From Gymnopilus junonius (lineage: Eukaryota > Basidiomycota > Agaricomycetes > Agaricales > Galerinaceae): DNA of 64,000 nt. The stretch covers positions 248,001-312,000 of the forward strand of contig JADNYJ010000011.1 of NCBI GenBank assembly GCA_015501075.1, written 5' to 3'. Of the stretch, positions 33,299 through 45,852 are shown piece by piece. Position 1 is the stretch's first letter, and every line of letters begins with the position of its first letter. Made by a program: the position numbers and the translations under genes. The notes beneath the pieces are model-generated. The model was not told the origin of the DNA, made no database searches, and saw nothing but the letters and a program-made list of their open reading frames with translations.

Positions 33299-36200
33299 GC
33301 TGCGGAATTAGAGTGTCGGAAGCAAAAAAAAAAAAAAAGTGGAAATGCGAATGGAAATCGAAAGCGAAAGCGAATTGGAAAGAGAAAGGGATACAACGAG
33401 GCGGGAGGGTGCACCGACCGAACCGAACCGCTAGTGCAACGTATAATGAGGGGGATGTGGACGTAATTGTAAGCGGAGGGGGGATAGAGTGGGCGTTGGG
33501 GTAGCTTGGCAATAGTTTCGACTTTGGATGGGAGGCAAGCGCGTACTTTGACAGTCGGAATGAGTTGGACGAGTTGGATGACGGGGCACTTCGCGAGTGG
33601 GTATGGAATGGAATGGTAGAAAATAATATGTGCACTTGTCGTCGCTGCCAAAAACAATGAACACGCGCAAGTCAGTCAGGAGTCTATGTATGTATGGAAG
33701 TGGATAGGATGGCACGCTGAAAGAAGGCAAGGGACGAAAAGGAAGGAAGGTCTCCAGTGGAAGAAGGTTCAGAACGCGTGAACAGATCAACTCACAATAT
33801 GTACTAAAGAACTTGAAGTTTCCAGCGACCTGCAGCTGATCGCGCGACGTGATGGGACGATGGGCTATTAAGTATAAGAGTACAACGCCAATGACGGCGG
33901 ACGGGATGCCAATGGACGGACGGGGATGTTCAATGAAACGAGATGAGAACAACGTGGATCGGCGAGAAAGACTATGTAATAGTAGTAGTAAGAGAGGGAG
34001 AGAGGGCCGGATGACCGTGTTTGCTTTTTTCTGGAGATGGAGATGGAATGTGGAGGAGGAAGGGGAGGAAATAACGGGTATGTATTTCGAGTCGCGTGTC
34101 CTTTTTTTTCTTTTCTTTTTTTTTTGAAATAAACTTTTTCTCTTCATGATCCATTCAACAATCCCATTCGTCAATACATCCGATTCCGAAGACCGAAGTA
34201 CGCGTCACAGGCCCTCTTCGAATTCTTTTCCTCGGAATCCTCAACCCTCTGGGCCCCTCCGAAGATAAAAACAGAGAAAATCACGCGAATAAAAATTTTC
34301 CCATTCTCACCTCGTCAGCGCTCTGTGAAATTGCAAATGGACCCTTGCCCATCCCTCATTCGTCACCAGTCCGATCAGCCACACCCCAAGATCGCGATCT
34401 CGACCCTATCTGGGCACCATTTCCATGGATTTCGGAGTTAAGGTCTGGTATATTATCTAATAATAATAAGAGATAAAAATAATGGAACGGCATGTACCGA
34501 TCGGCAATCTATTTGGCTACCAACCGCCGAAACTTGAAAGGGAAGCCCAAACATAAACAACAGATTCCCCCGTGCGGAGCCAAAACCCCATACCCAGGAC
34601 AGGACAGGACAGGACAGGACAGCGCTCACGACAATGCCGCTATTGACAACAGACAGAAGACAGAAGACAGAAGGACAGAAGGACAGAAGCTAGCTCTATT
34701 CGACTTGCCCCATTCCCCCTCCCACTCCGCTCGTGCGCATGCTTCATATTTCTCCCCGGACTATCCTGTATTCATATTCATATTCAACTCGTTACTCGTG
34801 CACTGTGGACAGTGGTTGTCATGCGCTGACTGGGCATCTCGTTCCGTCCAAGTAAGTCTCGTTATGTAGCTCGTCTTCACCTCTCCTATCTCTCTGGGAC
34901 CTGGCCTCTCCTAGCCTGGTCAGGACCTTGACCGACGCCAACACTGGACTAGACTGGACGCGCTCAGTAGGTACCTCTGAATCTTCCGATGCTCGCGATG
35001 TGCGCACTGCGGATTCTTCTCGAATGACTTGTGTACATCCGAAAGTGCTATATAAACATAATCCGAGACCTCGCACATACCATACACACAGTTCATTCAA
35101 TTAGACTTTCCCCGGTAATCCAACTTTATTTTAATCCATGCGCCCCTCCTCTCCCCTTTTCTCCTCTCTGGAATCTCCTCTCCTAAGCGGACGCCGTGCT
35201 CTTCGAACTTTCGCCGAAGATACTCACCAACGCCAACATCATATATAAACGCATAGACCCTCCAAACCACAATACAAGTATTTCCCGCCGATCCTATTCA
35301 AATCCAACGCAATCAAATCCAAATCCAACTTTCACCTGCCCATGGGAACACCGAGCCTTCTAAATCGACATGTACTCACAAACTCTTCCGCTCAATATTG
35401 AATTCCAACTGTCCATGTCACTGCACCCACACACAACACGCACCGCGCGCACACACTGCACGACACAACACGCTGAAAATCCACGGCCGTCCGGTACTTC
35501 TTCGCATAAAGTGGAGCTTGGAGCTTGGCGTTCAATTCTGAGCTCGATTCAGCGTGTGTATATTATCTCCTCTCGATTCTCGAGGTTCGGGTTTATGGGA
35601 AGAAGGCTGTGCTTTGAAGCTCGAAGATGTTTTTTGTTTTATATGTGTATCAAAGGAAGTCCAGCGTACTGCGGGGAAACTAGAGGCTGGAAACCGGAAA
35701 CTGGAAACTGGAAGCATCACAACGCGACACAGAAGCGACAGTGCAACGCATCGCGACAATACGCCAACGCGACACCTAGAAACCACCCTTAATGCCTTCA
35801 GCTTGAACCACAGTCCAGAGAGCAACAGCGTGTGGGTGCACCCTTCCAAACTTCCTTCAAGTCACTCGCCTCCGTTTTTGAATTCATGTCCATCCTCTCC
35901 CGAGTCCTTGGTCCCTATGCCCCCGTACCGTCCCAAGCCCAAGCCCGCCCTCTCGCATCGCATCTTACAGAATCGAGCGCGTACGTCTACAGGCCCATGT
36001 ATACATTCTGACGTTCCAATCTCAACCTTTCACTTGTCTAGGCTTGTCTATCCAAGTCCTCAGCCTAACCTACCAAAGGACTTCAAACCTTCTCGCACTA
36101 ACAACGTAACAGACTGACAGTGACATATCGGAAGAACTACTCTTTTAGTTTCCGACTCGTCTCTACCTCCTCCTCGGCAGTTCAAGCCAAAATATTAACA

Positions 36201-39200
36201 ATATCGGAAACTCGACAAAGGACCCCCCTCATGTTTACACGTTCCCAGCTTCCTTCCAATGATGGTCGACTCTCTTTCTCGTAATCTCTTCAGCCATCTG
36301 TTCTCTAGATCTTCTCTTTGATCAGTTTTCAAAATTCGTCTCCGCATAAAGTTTCAAGGTCAAAAACTAAAAACGCTCTACTCTAGGCTCTCCCGTGGTC
36401 AATAAAACCACAAGTTCCAACATTTCGGAATTTCGGAAGCACTGCATGCTTTCTTAATTTCATCACCTAGGCTATGTATTCGCATGTCAGAACTTTTGAG
36501 CTCGCTTCTCCCCAAGTTTTCGCCTCCGCTCAACCTTCAAAGCCTAAAAATCGCTATCCTTCCTGGGCCTATTGTCAAGTAACCGCCTCATAATAATAAA
36601 CAGCTTACGTTCATACGTACGTTCGCTCAAAGTTGGACCCCGTTCGGCCGGGCTTGCTTCGGTAACTTGAAAGTCGCATTAATGTTGGTTAACTGAGTAT
36701 GTGAGTATACAATTGGAAAAATATTCCCACTAGAGCTTCGATACAGAAATGACGACATACCATCATGGTGCATGTTATCAAGTCTAGAGCGAGCTGTGAA
36801 TAAACGTCCCCTCTACGTTATATTATTAACGTTACGCTGAGCAAGCAAGCCAGACCCTCTTTATCTTTCATAAGTCCTTATTGAGTACTAAGACCGGCCA
36901 ATTACTCTTCTCTCCTCTTCTCTCCTCAACTCAACTCCAGATATGTATCGAATTCGAAGTCAAAAGCTCTCGATTCAGACATCCCAACACGATGCAGCCT
37001 CGACAACTTGCCTCTCTCGCTCTCGCTCTTAAAATTATGATCCATGCCGTCATGTCGCTCGTCACGCGTCACTGGTTATCGCAATGTACAGCTTTATGAG
37101 TTACACACTCGCTCTGGGGTGTCGCTGGCTCTCCTCCTCTTGGCTCCTCCTCTTCGCACTTCGCACTTCCGCTTCCGCTTCCTCTCAGTACCCTCTGCCC
37201 TAACTGAGGCTACTCTACTCTATAGGATCCAGTGCCCAATTACCAACTCCTCATGCTTCGCCTCTCGAATTGGGTTTGGACCCTTTACTCAGCCTCAGGT
37301 AGACGCCTCGTGCATACATACTCTAGAGCAGTATAGACTAAGATTGAACCCTCGAATTCTCGCCGGACCTTGTCACGATATTTGCACCGACTGGCGTCCC
37401 CAGTCCTTGTTCTCTTCCTTTTCAGCTAAAGCTCACCCTGACCGAGATGTGGTTACGAACGAACAAGCAAGCAAGTAGATAGGTTCATCCGACTTACATC
37501 GCCCATGGCTTGAAAACAATTGGAAAAAAAATAGCAAATTGTAATTTGGTTTTCATTCAAGAGAATAGCGTCGACTTTGAATGACTCTATCTGTTGCCCT
37601 CTTCATTTCCTGCCTATTGAATATTTTGAATTCAATTTATCTGACCAACGACTCGGATGGGGTACTTGCTTGTTCAAACGTTCAATATTCAATATTCAAT
37701 ATCCCATCCCAACTGTTTGTTCATTCCGTCATAGCACTCGTCACTGATTAGTATGCGCCTCTTACCCTCTTATGGGTCACATGATCGCCTCCCTTCGTCG
37801 CAGTGTTCGGCTTACCCTCTTTTTCCTTTTCTTTCAGCCTTCAATGGACTCCTTTCACTGGAGTAAGCGATTCGATATTTCCGTATCCGGGCTCATGCAA
37901 GTTCTGCTTTGCTCCCTTCAAAGCCTGCGCCACCTTCGTAACATCTGGGTCATCTTCAAGTTGGATATCTAACTCATCATTGGTTACTAGCACACGTTAT
38001 CTTGTTCGATGCTCGGACAGGTTTTCTCCACCCTCGTTGAATGATGCATCCAATACCACGCAGTATGACGAGGTGGCTGGACAAGCACTGTACTTACATT
38101 GGAATAGAGTTACAACTTGCCCTTTTGAGTTCGGCCTTCGAGTTTGATCATGAAGGTGGAACTCCAACGGAACATGCATGAAGGCTGCGCAGACCCAAGA
38201 TTTAGGCGGACGGATCAGGAGAAACGGGCTCGGGCATGCAACTACTCAACGTTCAACTTCGTTCGACTGTTCGAGTCTACTTTGGGACCGTAACAAATGG
38301 TATGGTCCCCCTATAACTTTCAGGCCATGCTTGTAGCTTGAAATTAATCGCGTACGTACGCACATGTGCCTTCATCTTGTTCGACCGCAGATTGAACCCG
38401 GCTTGATGCAGCTATCGTTTCCTGGTTAGTAAATGGTAAAATGAAAGGACTTTGGGGAGCAATTTTTTGAGCAGCTATTTAAGGGCAAGGATGAGGATGA
38501 GGCGAGCAACGACGCAGAGCTCTTGAATTCAGGATCATAAATAAGGTCCGAAAAGACCACAATTAAATGCTTGATAGAATTAAATGAACGTTATGCATAA
38601 GAACTTAAAGAAGTTCTTATATGAATGGCATGGAACGTGCATTGAAGGCTTCATACATTCATTTAAGTCTACTTATTATATACGAACTTAATCAATAATT
38701 AATATCAGCTTGTACAACGCGTTAGTGATTGATGGACTTACACTTTCTGGCAAGGACTAAGGAATGGCAAGACATGACATCGAGAAGAATGTCGAAAATG
38801 TCGACGCAGTCAAGCCGTTTGACTCGATGAACGTGACTGAGGGATTCGGACTCCTTTCGGAGTCGACAGTTAACCGCTCAGGATATCTATCCGAAGTGTC
38901 ATACATATACAGTATATCGGTCAAATGAACAGTACCTATCATATGAATTATCACTACATTGCATTTTCATCACTCCCCTCTGATATCCGCCCTCGGATGA
39001 TTAGGCATATGTTAATTTGAATGGACGGGTGTGATATTTGTACCCCCATCCGCTCTAGCCGGCACTGGCTGTAGGAAGTCAAACTAGATGACATCTAGAA
39101 GGGACGCCTGCTTCCTGCATAGCTGTGTCGACTGTCCCCTTTTGTACCTGATAATAAACAGTAAGTGATACGGATAACAAGCGCTCGTGTTTCATCACTA

Positions 39201-39443
39201 CTCAACTGGTTGGGTAGTCGTTAAGGACTGTCAGGAAGGAGATACAATATGGCCCGATTAGTCAATCCAGGTCACTCTCGGTCTGTCTCTCGGGAGATAT
39301 GACTATGATGATGATTATGATGATCGACGTCGAGGCAGATCGGTCATCTTCGGACGTACGTCAGAGCGCAGCAGCTGCATTCCATTCCGCTGATCGATCA
39401 CAACCTGTGCGGTCCTCTAGCCGAGCGCTTAAATTTAATAGCT
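33299..39443. other. Long intergenic region, no gene recognised
   Basis: Upstream DNA of the large gene includes an A-run at 33,328-33,342. A pentanucleotide array (AGGAC, five units) lies at 34,596-34,620, followed by an irregular GACAGAA array to about 34,690. A TATA box (TATATAAA) is at 35,049-35,056, with pyrimidine-rich DNA after it but no recognisable protein. An ATTCAAT/TTCAATA array lies near 37,680-37,701. A hairpin (TAAGAACTT / AAGTTCTTA) is at 38,598-38,619. Open frames are short and resemble nothing known to me. Confidence 0.45.
34596..34620. repeat. AGGAC microsatellite, five units
   Basis: Five perfect units in tandem, followed after 28 bases by a looser GACAGAA/GGACAGAA array to about 34,690. 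Confidence 0.9.
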
Positions 39444-39451
39444 GACATTTG

Positions 39452-40247
39452 GGCTCACTTTCTATAGGTGTGGGCCAAATACGATATAACTGAGTTTGAA
39501 AATATAATCATGTACAAACAAAGTAACTCGGCCAAATAATGCGGCTACTTCGACATGTTCTGGGGCGCGAAAGTCCGGAACCAGAGCATAAATCAGTGAG
39601 ATGAGTCTGATTCCCGAACATGAGGTAAATTTTAGAATATTTGACCTTTTCCTTAGCTCGGGATGCCACTCAATGAACACCACTGTACAAGGAAACTCAT
39701 TAGGTCAGCACAGTCAGGTGATGAACTGGCCCTTCTGCATACATTCTTTCGAAGATTGGAAGGCATCTGGAGAGCTTGAAAAATAAGATAAAATTTTTAA
39801 TCTGGGTAACATTTAAAGAGGATGGGGAGGGTGCACAAAGCACGCTAGAAAAATAAATAATCCTGGTCATTTGAGGTAGATAAATCAAAAATCCACCCTG
39901 TTCTCCTCCCCACCCTGGAGTATTTGAAAGGCATCTATGCAATTCACAGTTCTTGGTGCATATGCATATTGAGAGGGCCGCACGAAGCGCGGTAGGAAAA
40001 AATAATGTGCTACTCAGACCTACCCAAATCAAGGACCAGATCAATTTCATACCCAAATGCGCAAAAGCGCGCCTCGAAAAAATGGACTGCTTTCGGCCCC
40101 TGCAGATTTCATCAAATCACGGCATGCTAGATGACCTTCACCTATATAGACACCGCGTGATTTGTTTATTTCTTCCCTCCCTTCTTCGATTTAATTAATT
40201 TAATTTAATTTAATATTAGGCAGGCCCACACCTATAGAAAGTGAGCC
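39452..40247. mobile_element. Non-autonomous DNA transposon, 796 bp, with perfect 25-bp ends and 8-bp target duplication
   Basis: The left end 39,452-39,476 (GGCTCACTTTCTATAGGTGT...) and right end 40,223-40,247 are exact reverse complements over 25 bases. GACATTTG flanks both sides directly (39,444-39,451 and 40,248-40,255), an 8-bp target duplication. That length fits hAT elements and is also reported for Merlin; the GG start is less usual for hAT, so the superfamily is left open. No open frame above about 120 codons and no transposase motif lies inside. An AT-rich TTTAATTTAA stretch sits near the right end. Identical ends and target repeats suggest a young insertion. Confidence 0.92.
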
Positions 40248-40255
40248 GACATTTG

Positions 40256-41756
40256 TGAGGTCAGTGGAAATGTAAGGTGGTTCCTTCCTATATAATATTA
40301 ATGCGAGCTCTCACTTTCAGTCTCGGTATATAATGTTTCGTATAGGCCTCCGGACTATACTACAGATGTCCCAGATTCGTACGTACTTGGTATGAATTTC
40401 AAAGTAAGTATATAGGACATCTGACGTATTGTACCTTGGTCAATCAAACTTAGCCCAGTAGAAGGCGTTTATTTCACAATCACCCCTCCTATTGGATCCT
40501 TTTCACTACTTCTTTTCTAGAGTTGGGCACAAGGCACTGAAGACGAGTTTGCAGTTCCTAAATGAAAGGCTATATCGGAAAGCACAAAGCCTGGGTAAGT
40601 AATGGTCAGAATTTGATATTCTGCATCTTCTCCAAGAGCTTTATCAATCAACCACAGTACTTCTGAGCCTAGAACGTCGATTCTCATGGAATACAACATC
40701 TGCACGTGCCCTCGATCCTGCCGCTATGTCCTTATTCTTGGAAGGCCGGTGATTACAGTCTTTCAAGCTAATTGTACAGTCACTTCTTCCCATGCGTCCA
40801 AATATACCTAGAACCTTATTTTCGTCAAGGAAGACTTCTGCTTCCGATGGACTATTTACCCAGTACGCACGACCAAGGCGGATCGATTATCACTGGATCA
40901 TTTGAGAAACGTAGTATTCTAAAGCAAATATTTCGTATTTCGTAGCTAAGGAAGTGCTACAAATCAGTTTGAACGGCTGGAAACGACTTGCCGGTCCTCT
41001 GGGATGCGCTGACGAAGCAGGCCCTATGATCTCGGGTTGCCTGATTTACACCCTTTTTCCTTTTAGATAAATTTCGAAGGTTGGGCAACCCCGGTTGTGT
41101 ATTCTGGGAATAGGAAAGTACGTATGGTTCCAGAATCCGTCCTCCGTTTGCCAGGGAATGGGTGTTGCAATCAGTATCCCTAAGTACGTTTGCTCCATGC
41201 CACTGGATGCGGTATTTCTCCGCTTCCCAGGTAGATTTACGATAGATTTCAGCGCCCGTATTGACTGATCACTGATGGCTTGATTGTCTATGCCATTGTG
41301 ATAGGCTTAAACCTCGTCTTCAATTCCTTACTTGGCTTTTTCTTTCGCCACATGGTAACCCGTGGAATTGTCATTACATGGTTCAATCGATTTTTTCTTC
41401 ATCCATTCGACCAGCTGACAAATGCTGACCTTACACGATGTCCGTCCAGGCTGAGATACTGCATCGTTAATTCCTTCTTTGACTAGAACGGATATGTCCT
41501 AGTCTAATGAACATATAGTTGGGATAATGGATGATGTCCAGGCAATTGTATATTGCGGCGACGGAATGCATTGACTGGGAATTGGGATACTTAATTAACA
41601 CGGCCCCAAATAGAAGGTATCTATCCATTCCCGGCGCCGACAGTCTTCTATCGGAGACCTGATTAAAGATTATTGTCTGGACTTCTTGATGACAGCAGAA
41701 AACGCGAATGCGCGCCGTGGGATCCCGAACTGCCATGCTCCTACGTGGTGTTATTA
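40256..41756. other. Intergenic, weakly protein-like patches only
   Basis: The minus strand has short protein-like stretches at 41,736-41,467 and near 41,180-41,060 (with IPWQTEDGFWNHTYFPIP), but no continuous frame and no recognised family. A decayed gene is possible. Confidence 0.35.
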
Positions 41757-41871
41757 GAGGTTATCTGCAAGTTGGATTATTCCTAAGGAATTCCCATATA
41801 AGTCGAAGCCCCACCGCCCCAAGCCAATCAGAAGATGCAGAATCCTCTGGTCAAACCTTGCAGATAACCTC
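41757..41871. mobile_element. 115-bp MITE with TA target duplication
   Basis: The ends GAGGTTATCTGCAAG (41,757-41,771) and its exact reverse complement (41,857-41,871) are flanked by TA on both sides (41,755-41,756 and 41,872-41,873). Size, ends and TA flanks fit a Tc1/mariner-type MITE. It has no coding capacity. Confidence 0.8.
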
Positions 41872-42771
41872 TATTATAGAAATACGACATGTACGGCCTT
41901 TTGATACAATAACTATGTAAATCCTTGATCGCAAAATTATTGTGCTGCACCGAAGTTCCAGAATCCAGGAAATCAGCCCAGAGAAATGTACACCGTTCCA
42001 GTGGGATAATGAGCTCCATTTACGGGTAAATTATCGCATCAACCAAGACTTTCCTCGTTCGAGTAGACATTACAAAGAAGTTTGGAAGTGCAATATAAAT
42101 CCTGCGATTAAAGTCGCGTACTTACATCACGAATAATTGAGAATGAAGTGGCCAACTTGACTTTAAGCATATCAAAATGGCTTGGGGAGGCCACACATAT
42201 TGAAGCCGTCCATTTAGACCAAGTAAAAGTGCGGTTTTTGGGATTAACGTGATTGAGATCAGTTGCCGGAGTAATTAAGAAGTGCAGAAGTTGACCCATT
42301 TGTTGGATGGAATACGAATGCGAGGAAGAGGGCTGGTTTATCGAGAAAGAAGCATTGAAAATGAAAGGAACGCAGCATACTGAGGGAGGATATACCAAAC
42401 GCGACACATTCACGCCCGCTCCACCCATTCACATTCACACTCGCACGTTCACATCCCCGAAAATTCACACTCCGGCACTCATATTCATTCTCCCACCCGT
42501 TCACAGTCACAGTCCTGATCCGCTCGATTCACACTCAGCGCACGTCTTTAATTAGAAATCCCGAGCCCGCCATTTTACTTCCGCCTCTATTTCGAGGTTA
42601 TATTCTACGCAATTTTCTGTATTCACTCCAATTATAGATACTTTTACCTCTCAAAAGTGGATTCGGACCTCAATCAATAGATTTATGCCTAGATTATGAG
42701 GAAATGAGAGTAGTGAAATGATTTTGGGGGCTATCTGACCCGACATCTTCCTTGCCCTCTCCCACTTCACC

Positions 42772-45070
42772 ATGGCGCGTCATAGCGATGAAGACACGTC
42801 TTTTATCCACTCAATTCCCTCGGGAACGCTGGAAGAATTCAGAGCGGCGGTAAGCTCTATCATTAATCTTAATGAACGCGTGATTTTGCTAAAGTCTCTC
42901 ACGAATGACAGATGTATCGCGACTCTTACATTCGCAACAACCCTGCCAAGTTTCTGGACACGGCTTGGGTTGATATTGACGAGCTCAAAAACTTCCTTCA
43001 TTCTCAAAAAGTGTGTTCTTTCATTGAGTTTACCATTAAATGTTGCTAAAAGTAATCAAAGAACGCGTCATTGACACTGAAACGTGACCTCAATGAGACC
43101 GACGTGATCAAAGAAGCACGCATCGACACGTCTTCTGCCCTTGATGCTATTATTAAACCTGAACCAACCGACGTCACCTTACCTTCTGCTTGCACGACTC
43201 CTGCTTCACGTCCCACATACCAGACGATCACCGAGAATGGGAAAGAGGTGTTAGAAATTCTGGAGTCAGACTCAGATGGCGAAGCAATGGAAATTGTTAA
43301 GCATGTGGATGATGAAGACAAGGGAATGAGTAGTGACATGCTCGTTGACAGCTTTGACGTCAAAATGGACTCGGACTCGGACTCGGACATGGACGATCTA
43401 GACCCATATGCCGATCATAGAATGTCTTGCAGTTCTTCTGGCTCGGACTCCTCTGGCTCAGACTCAGACTCTGACTCTGACTTTGCACCATCGAAATGGC
43501 TGGACAAAGAAGTCACCTCCACTGTTGAAGTTGGCTTGTTCAAAATCACTCGAGAAGTCACTGTCGACTGCATCGAGTATCTGTCAGCTTTACCTTCTTA
43601 TTGGCCAGTTCCTCGCGATAACCATGCTTATCTCATTGACTTGTCAAGTCCAAAATTTGACCTGAAGGACAAACATGGGAAGCTGTTACCAGTCGATACC
43701 CTCATAAAAAATGCGGTAAGCACTCAGAAAAGTATTTGATGCGCTTCTTGTAAACTTAACTCGCATACTTTTAGGATCAAGACTCGTGGAAAGGTTGCAC
43801 TGGTGGTGGCGTCAAGGATTCTCATCCTCTTACCACGATTTTCAGTACTTCGGATGACGATGAGCCTATCTGCTGTCGTAGGAGCCGTCTGAAGTGTAGA
43901 GGGTGCTCTGCTTGTGAAAAAGTGAACCCGGAGATGCTTTCTCAAGAGCGTTATGAGCCCGACGCAAATATATTAGAGAGTATTATCAAGCTTCAGTTCG
44001 AGACCCGGTCAAAAGAAGCTGACAGCGCTGAGAAATTGGCATTGATGTATGTAAAATTGTCCGTTTTTGTACATTCAGGTTACTCAACCTTCTATTCTGA
44101 CAGCTTCTTTGCCATATGCCACTCAATAACGTGTCCAGCCAAGAACAAACAAGGCGAGAAGTGCGACGGTATTCCCATCCTTCAAAAATTCACCAATGTA
44201 AGCCCTTTCTTTCATTCTGGACTTGGCGCTCAACTTTGCAGGGCCCCCAACATGGTCACAAGTACTTCATCGGCTGCAGCAAATGGACTAAGGAAACCCG
44301 CCATGACCATAGTTATTCGTTCATCCCAAATGGAGTGCACGACAAGGACTTGGATGTTCTTTTCAAAGGTGGATTCCTTCAGGACTCTGGTTTTCTCTGC
44401 GGCAGAATCTTTCCCGCTCATATTGGCGCAAAAGCCAGCCACTGCAGTAAGTAATTATTAGAGCTTCACCAATATCGACCCTCATTTAAAGCTTATCAGA
44501 GTTCCCTCACAACGGCAACGGTACTAAAGCCAAAGTGAAGCAGTATAAATGTCCGGCATCACGAACGATCTTCGTACCTGAAGACCCAACAATTCGGAAG
44601 GCGTGTTTTGTACCCAACTACAAGCAACCACACAATCACCCAGTTCTTCCCCCCTCGAAAACTCCACTGCTGGTCAAAGAAGCTTACAAGGCATGCATTG
44701 AAAAGGTTGGGTTAATTGGCGCTACAGTGCGAACCATTGATAATGGTGAGTCTTAATTTTCCTTCTCATTCTTTGCCTCATCCTTTCATATTTCAGCGCC
44801 GACCACGAGACTAGCTCGAGAAGAAGATCCTTCACTTCTCGCAGCACCCCTGCAGAACCAGCACGTGAAGCAAGACATCATTCGCGCCCTAAAGAAGGCT
44901 GAGTTTCCGGAAGGAATGAATTTAGCAGGTCATTATTTCCTACCTCTAAAGCTTCTATTACCATTACTGAAGCATTGATAGGTGTTATTCGTGTCCTGCA
45001 GGAAGATTTGAAGAAGCCGTTGAGGGAGCGTTACATCCACGGCTTTACCCAAGGGGGTCCTGGGCCATAA
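42772..45070 (+). CDS. Truncated Mutator-like-transposase-family protein, N-terminal part with Cys/His-rich domains
   Basis: All exon junctions examined are GT..AG and the spliced frame is open from MARHSDEDTSFIHS to a stop at 45,068-45,070, roughly 600 residues. Landmarks in order: an Asp/Ser-rich acidic stretch near 43,370-43,490; a Cys cluster ICCRRSRLKCRGCSACEK; ITCPAKNKQGEKCDGIPI; HGHKYFIGCSKW followed by HDHSYSF, a zinc-binding GCM/WRKY-like arrangement; YKCPASRTIFVPEDPTIRKA; and finally LRERYIHGFTQGG just before the stop. As I recall, related Agaricomycete proteins continue after the ERYIHG motif into a DDE-type catalytic domain, which is absent here. It is therefore either a non-autonomous remnant or a DNA-binding protein kept without its catalytic half. 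Family assignment is from memory. Confidence 0.65.
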
Positions 45071-45400
45071 ATCCCAGAACATACCCTGGGTGGTTGGTTC
45101 GGCCATCAGGCCGTTAGAAAATTTTGGGAATACCCTCCATAGGGCACGAAATTGGTAGGAAATATGGCTCAGAAGTGACATACCAAAGTGAATTCATGCA
45201 CAGAGCAAGTCTTGGATGTATATCTCATAGAGAAAAAGTAATAACTAGTCTGTAGACATGATCAATCTGATGCAATACTTGACAATTTCCTTGCACAGTT
45301 TGGTCACTATTAGATAGCCACCCTTAATTAACACTTAGCATACACTAATACATCTTTAAACGACTGATTAATTGCCTTAGATGGGTCTCAATTGCGAATA

Positions 45401-45687
45401 CTGTACCAAACCGACCAACTCTTCAGCCTGGTGACGCGTGACACATTTCGACCATCTCTTCGGCTCTTCGAGGGTGCCTGGGACGCGTGACGAAGAGACA
45501 AAACTCTTCGTCCGGGGGGAGAAATTTTTGGTTTTTTTACCATTTTTGGGGCGGTTTTTGGCTGTTCTTTTTTTTTTTGGCCTGTCACCCTCTTCAGAGC
45601 CCTTGGCGACGCGTGACAAATAGGGAAATCTCTTCTCTTCAGCCGACTTTGTGACGCGTGACCGAAGAGTCGGTCGGTTTAGTACAG
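45401..45687. mobile_element. 287-bp MITE with CTGTAC ends and TA target duplication
   Basis: The terminal inverted repeats are 24 bases with two mismatches (left CTGTACCAAACCGACCAACT..., right end 45,664-45,687), flanked by TA at 45,399-45,400 and 45,688-45,689. The first six bases, CTGTAC, match the ends of the full pogo-like element at 13,994. Inside are four copies of GACGCGTGAC, each near a GAAGAG or CTCTTC motif, which can fold into hairpins. No coding capacity. It sits inside the larger 42.4-46.0 kb element. Confidence 0.85.
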
Positions 45688-45770
45688 TATGCTTGGAATA
45701 GACGACGAAAGTTGATTCGTCCCGCACGTGACAGCGTACGAAACAACTTCGGCAGCAGGGCAGAAAGTTT

Positions 45771-45852
45771 GTCTTCCGTTTGGTGCAGTGGTTTATTCCG
45801 TTGCCTCGTAAGTGTGCGTCTTTGGTATTGCGTGTTCGATTCTCCGTCTTGG
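45771..45852 (+). ncRNA. tRNA-like Pol III module, probably a tRNA-Thr pseudogene or SINE head
   Basis: An A-box-like TGGTGCAGTGG (45,781-45,791) and a B-box-like GTTCGATTC (45,834-45,842) are correctly spaced. Between them, GTTGCCTCGTAAG resembles the anticodon arm of tRNA-Thr(CGT). The anticodon stem and acceptor stem do not pair, so this is not a working tRNA. It lies just downstream of the nested MITE. Confidence 0.5.

Noticed and set aside
41060..41736. Minus-strand protein-like patches near an F-box-like style of sequence
   Set aside because: No continuous or spliceable frame and no defining motif.
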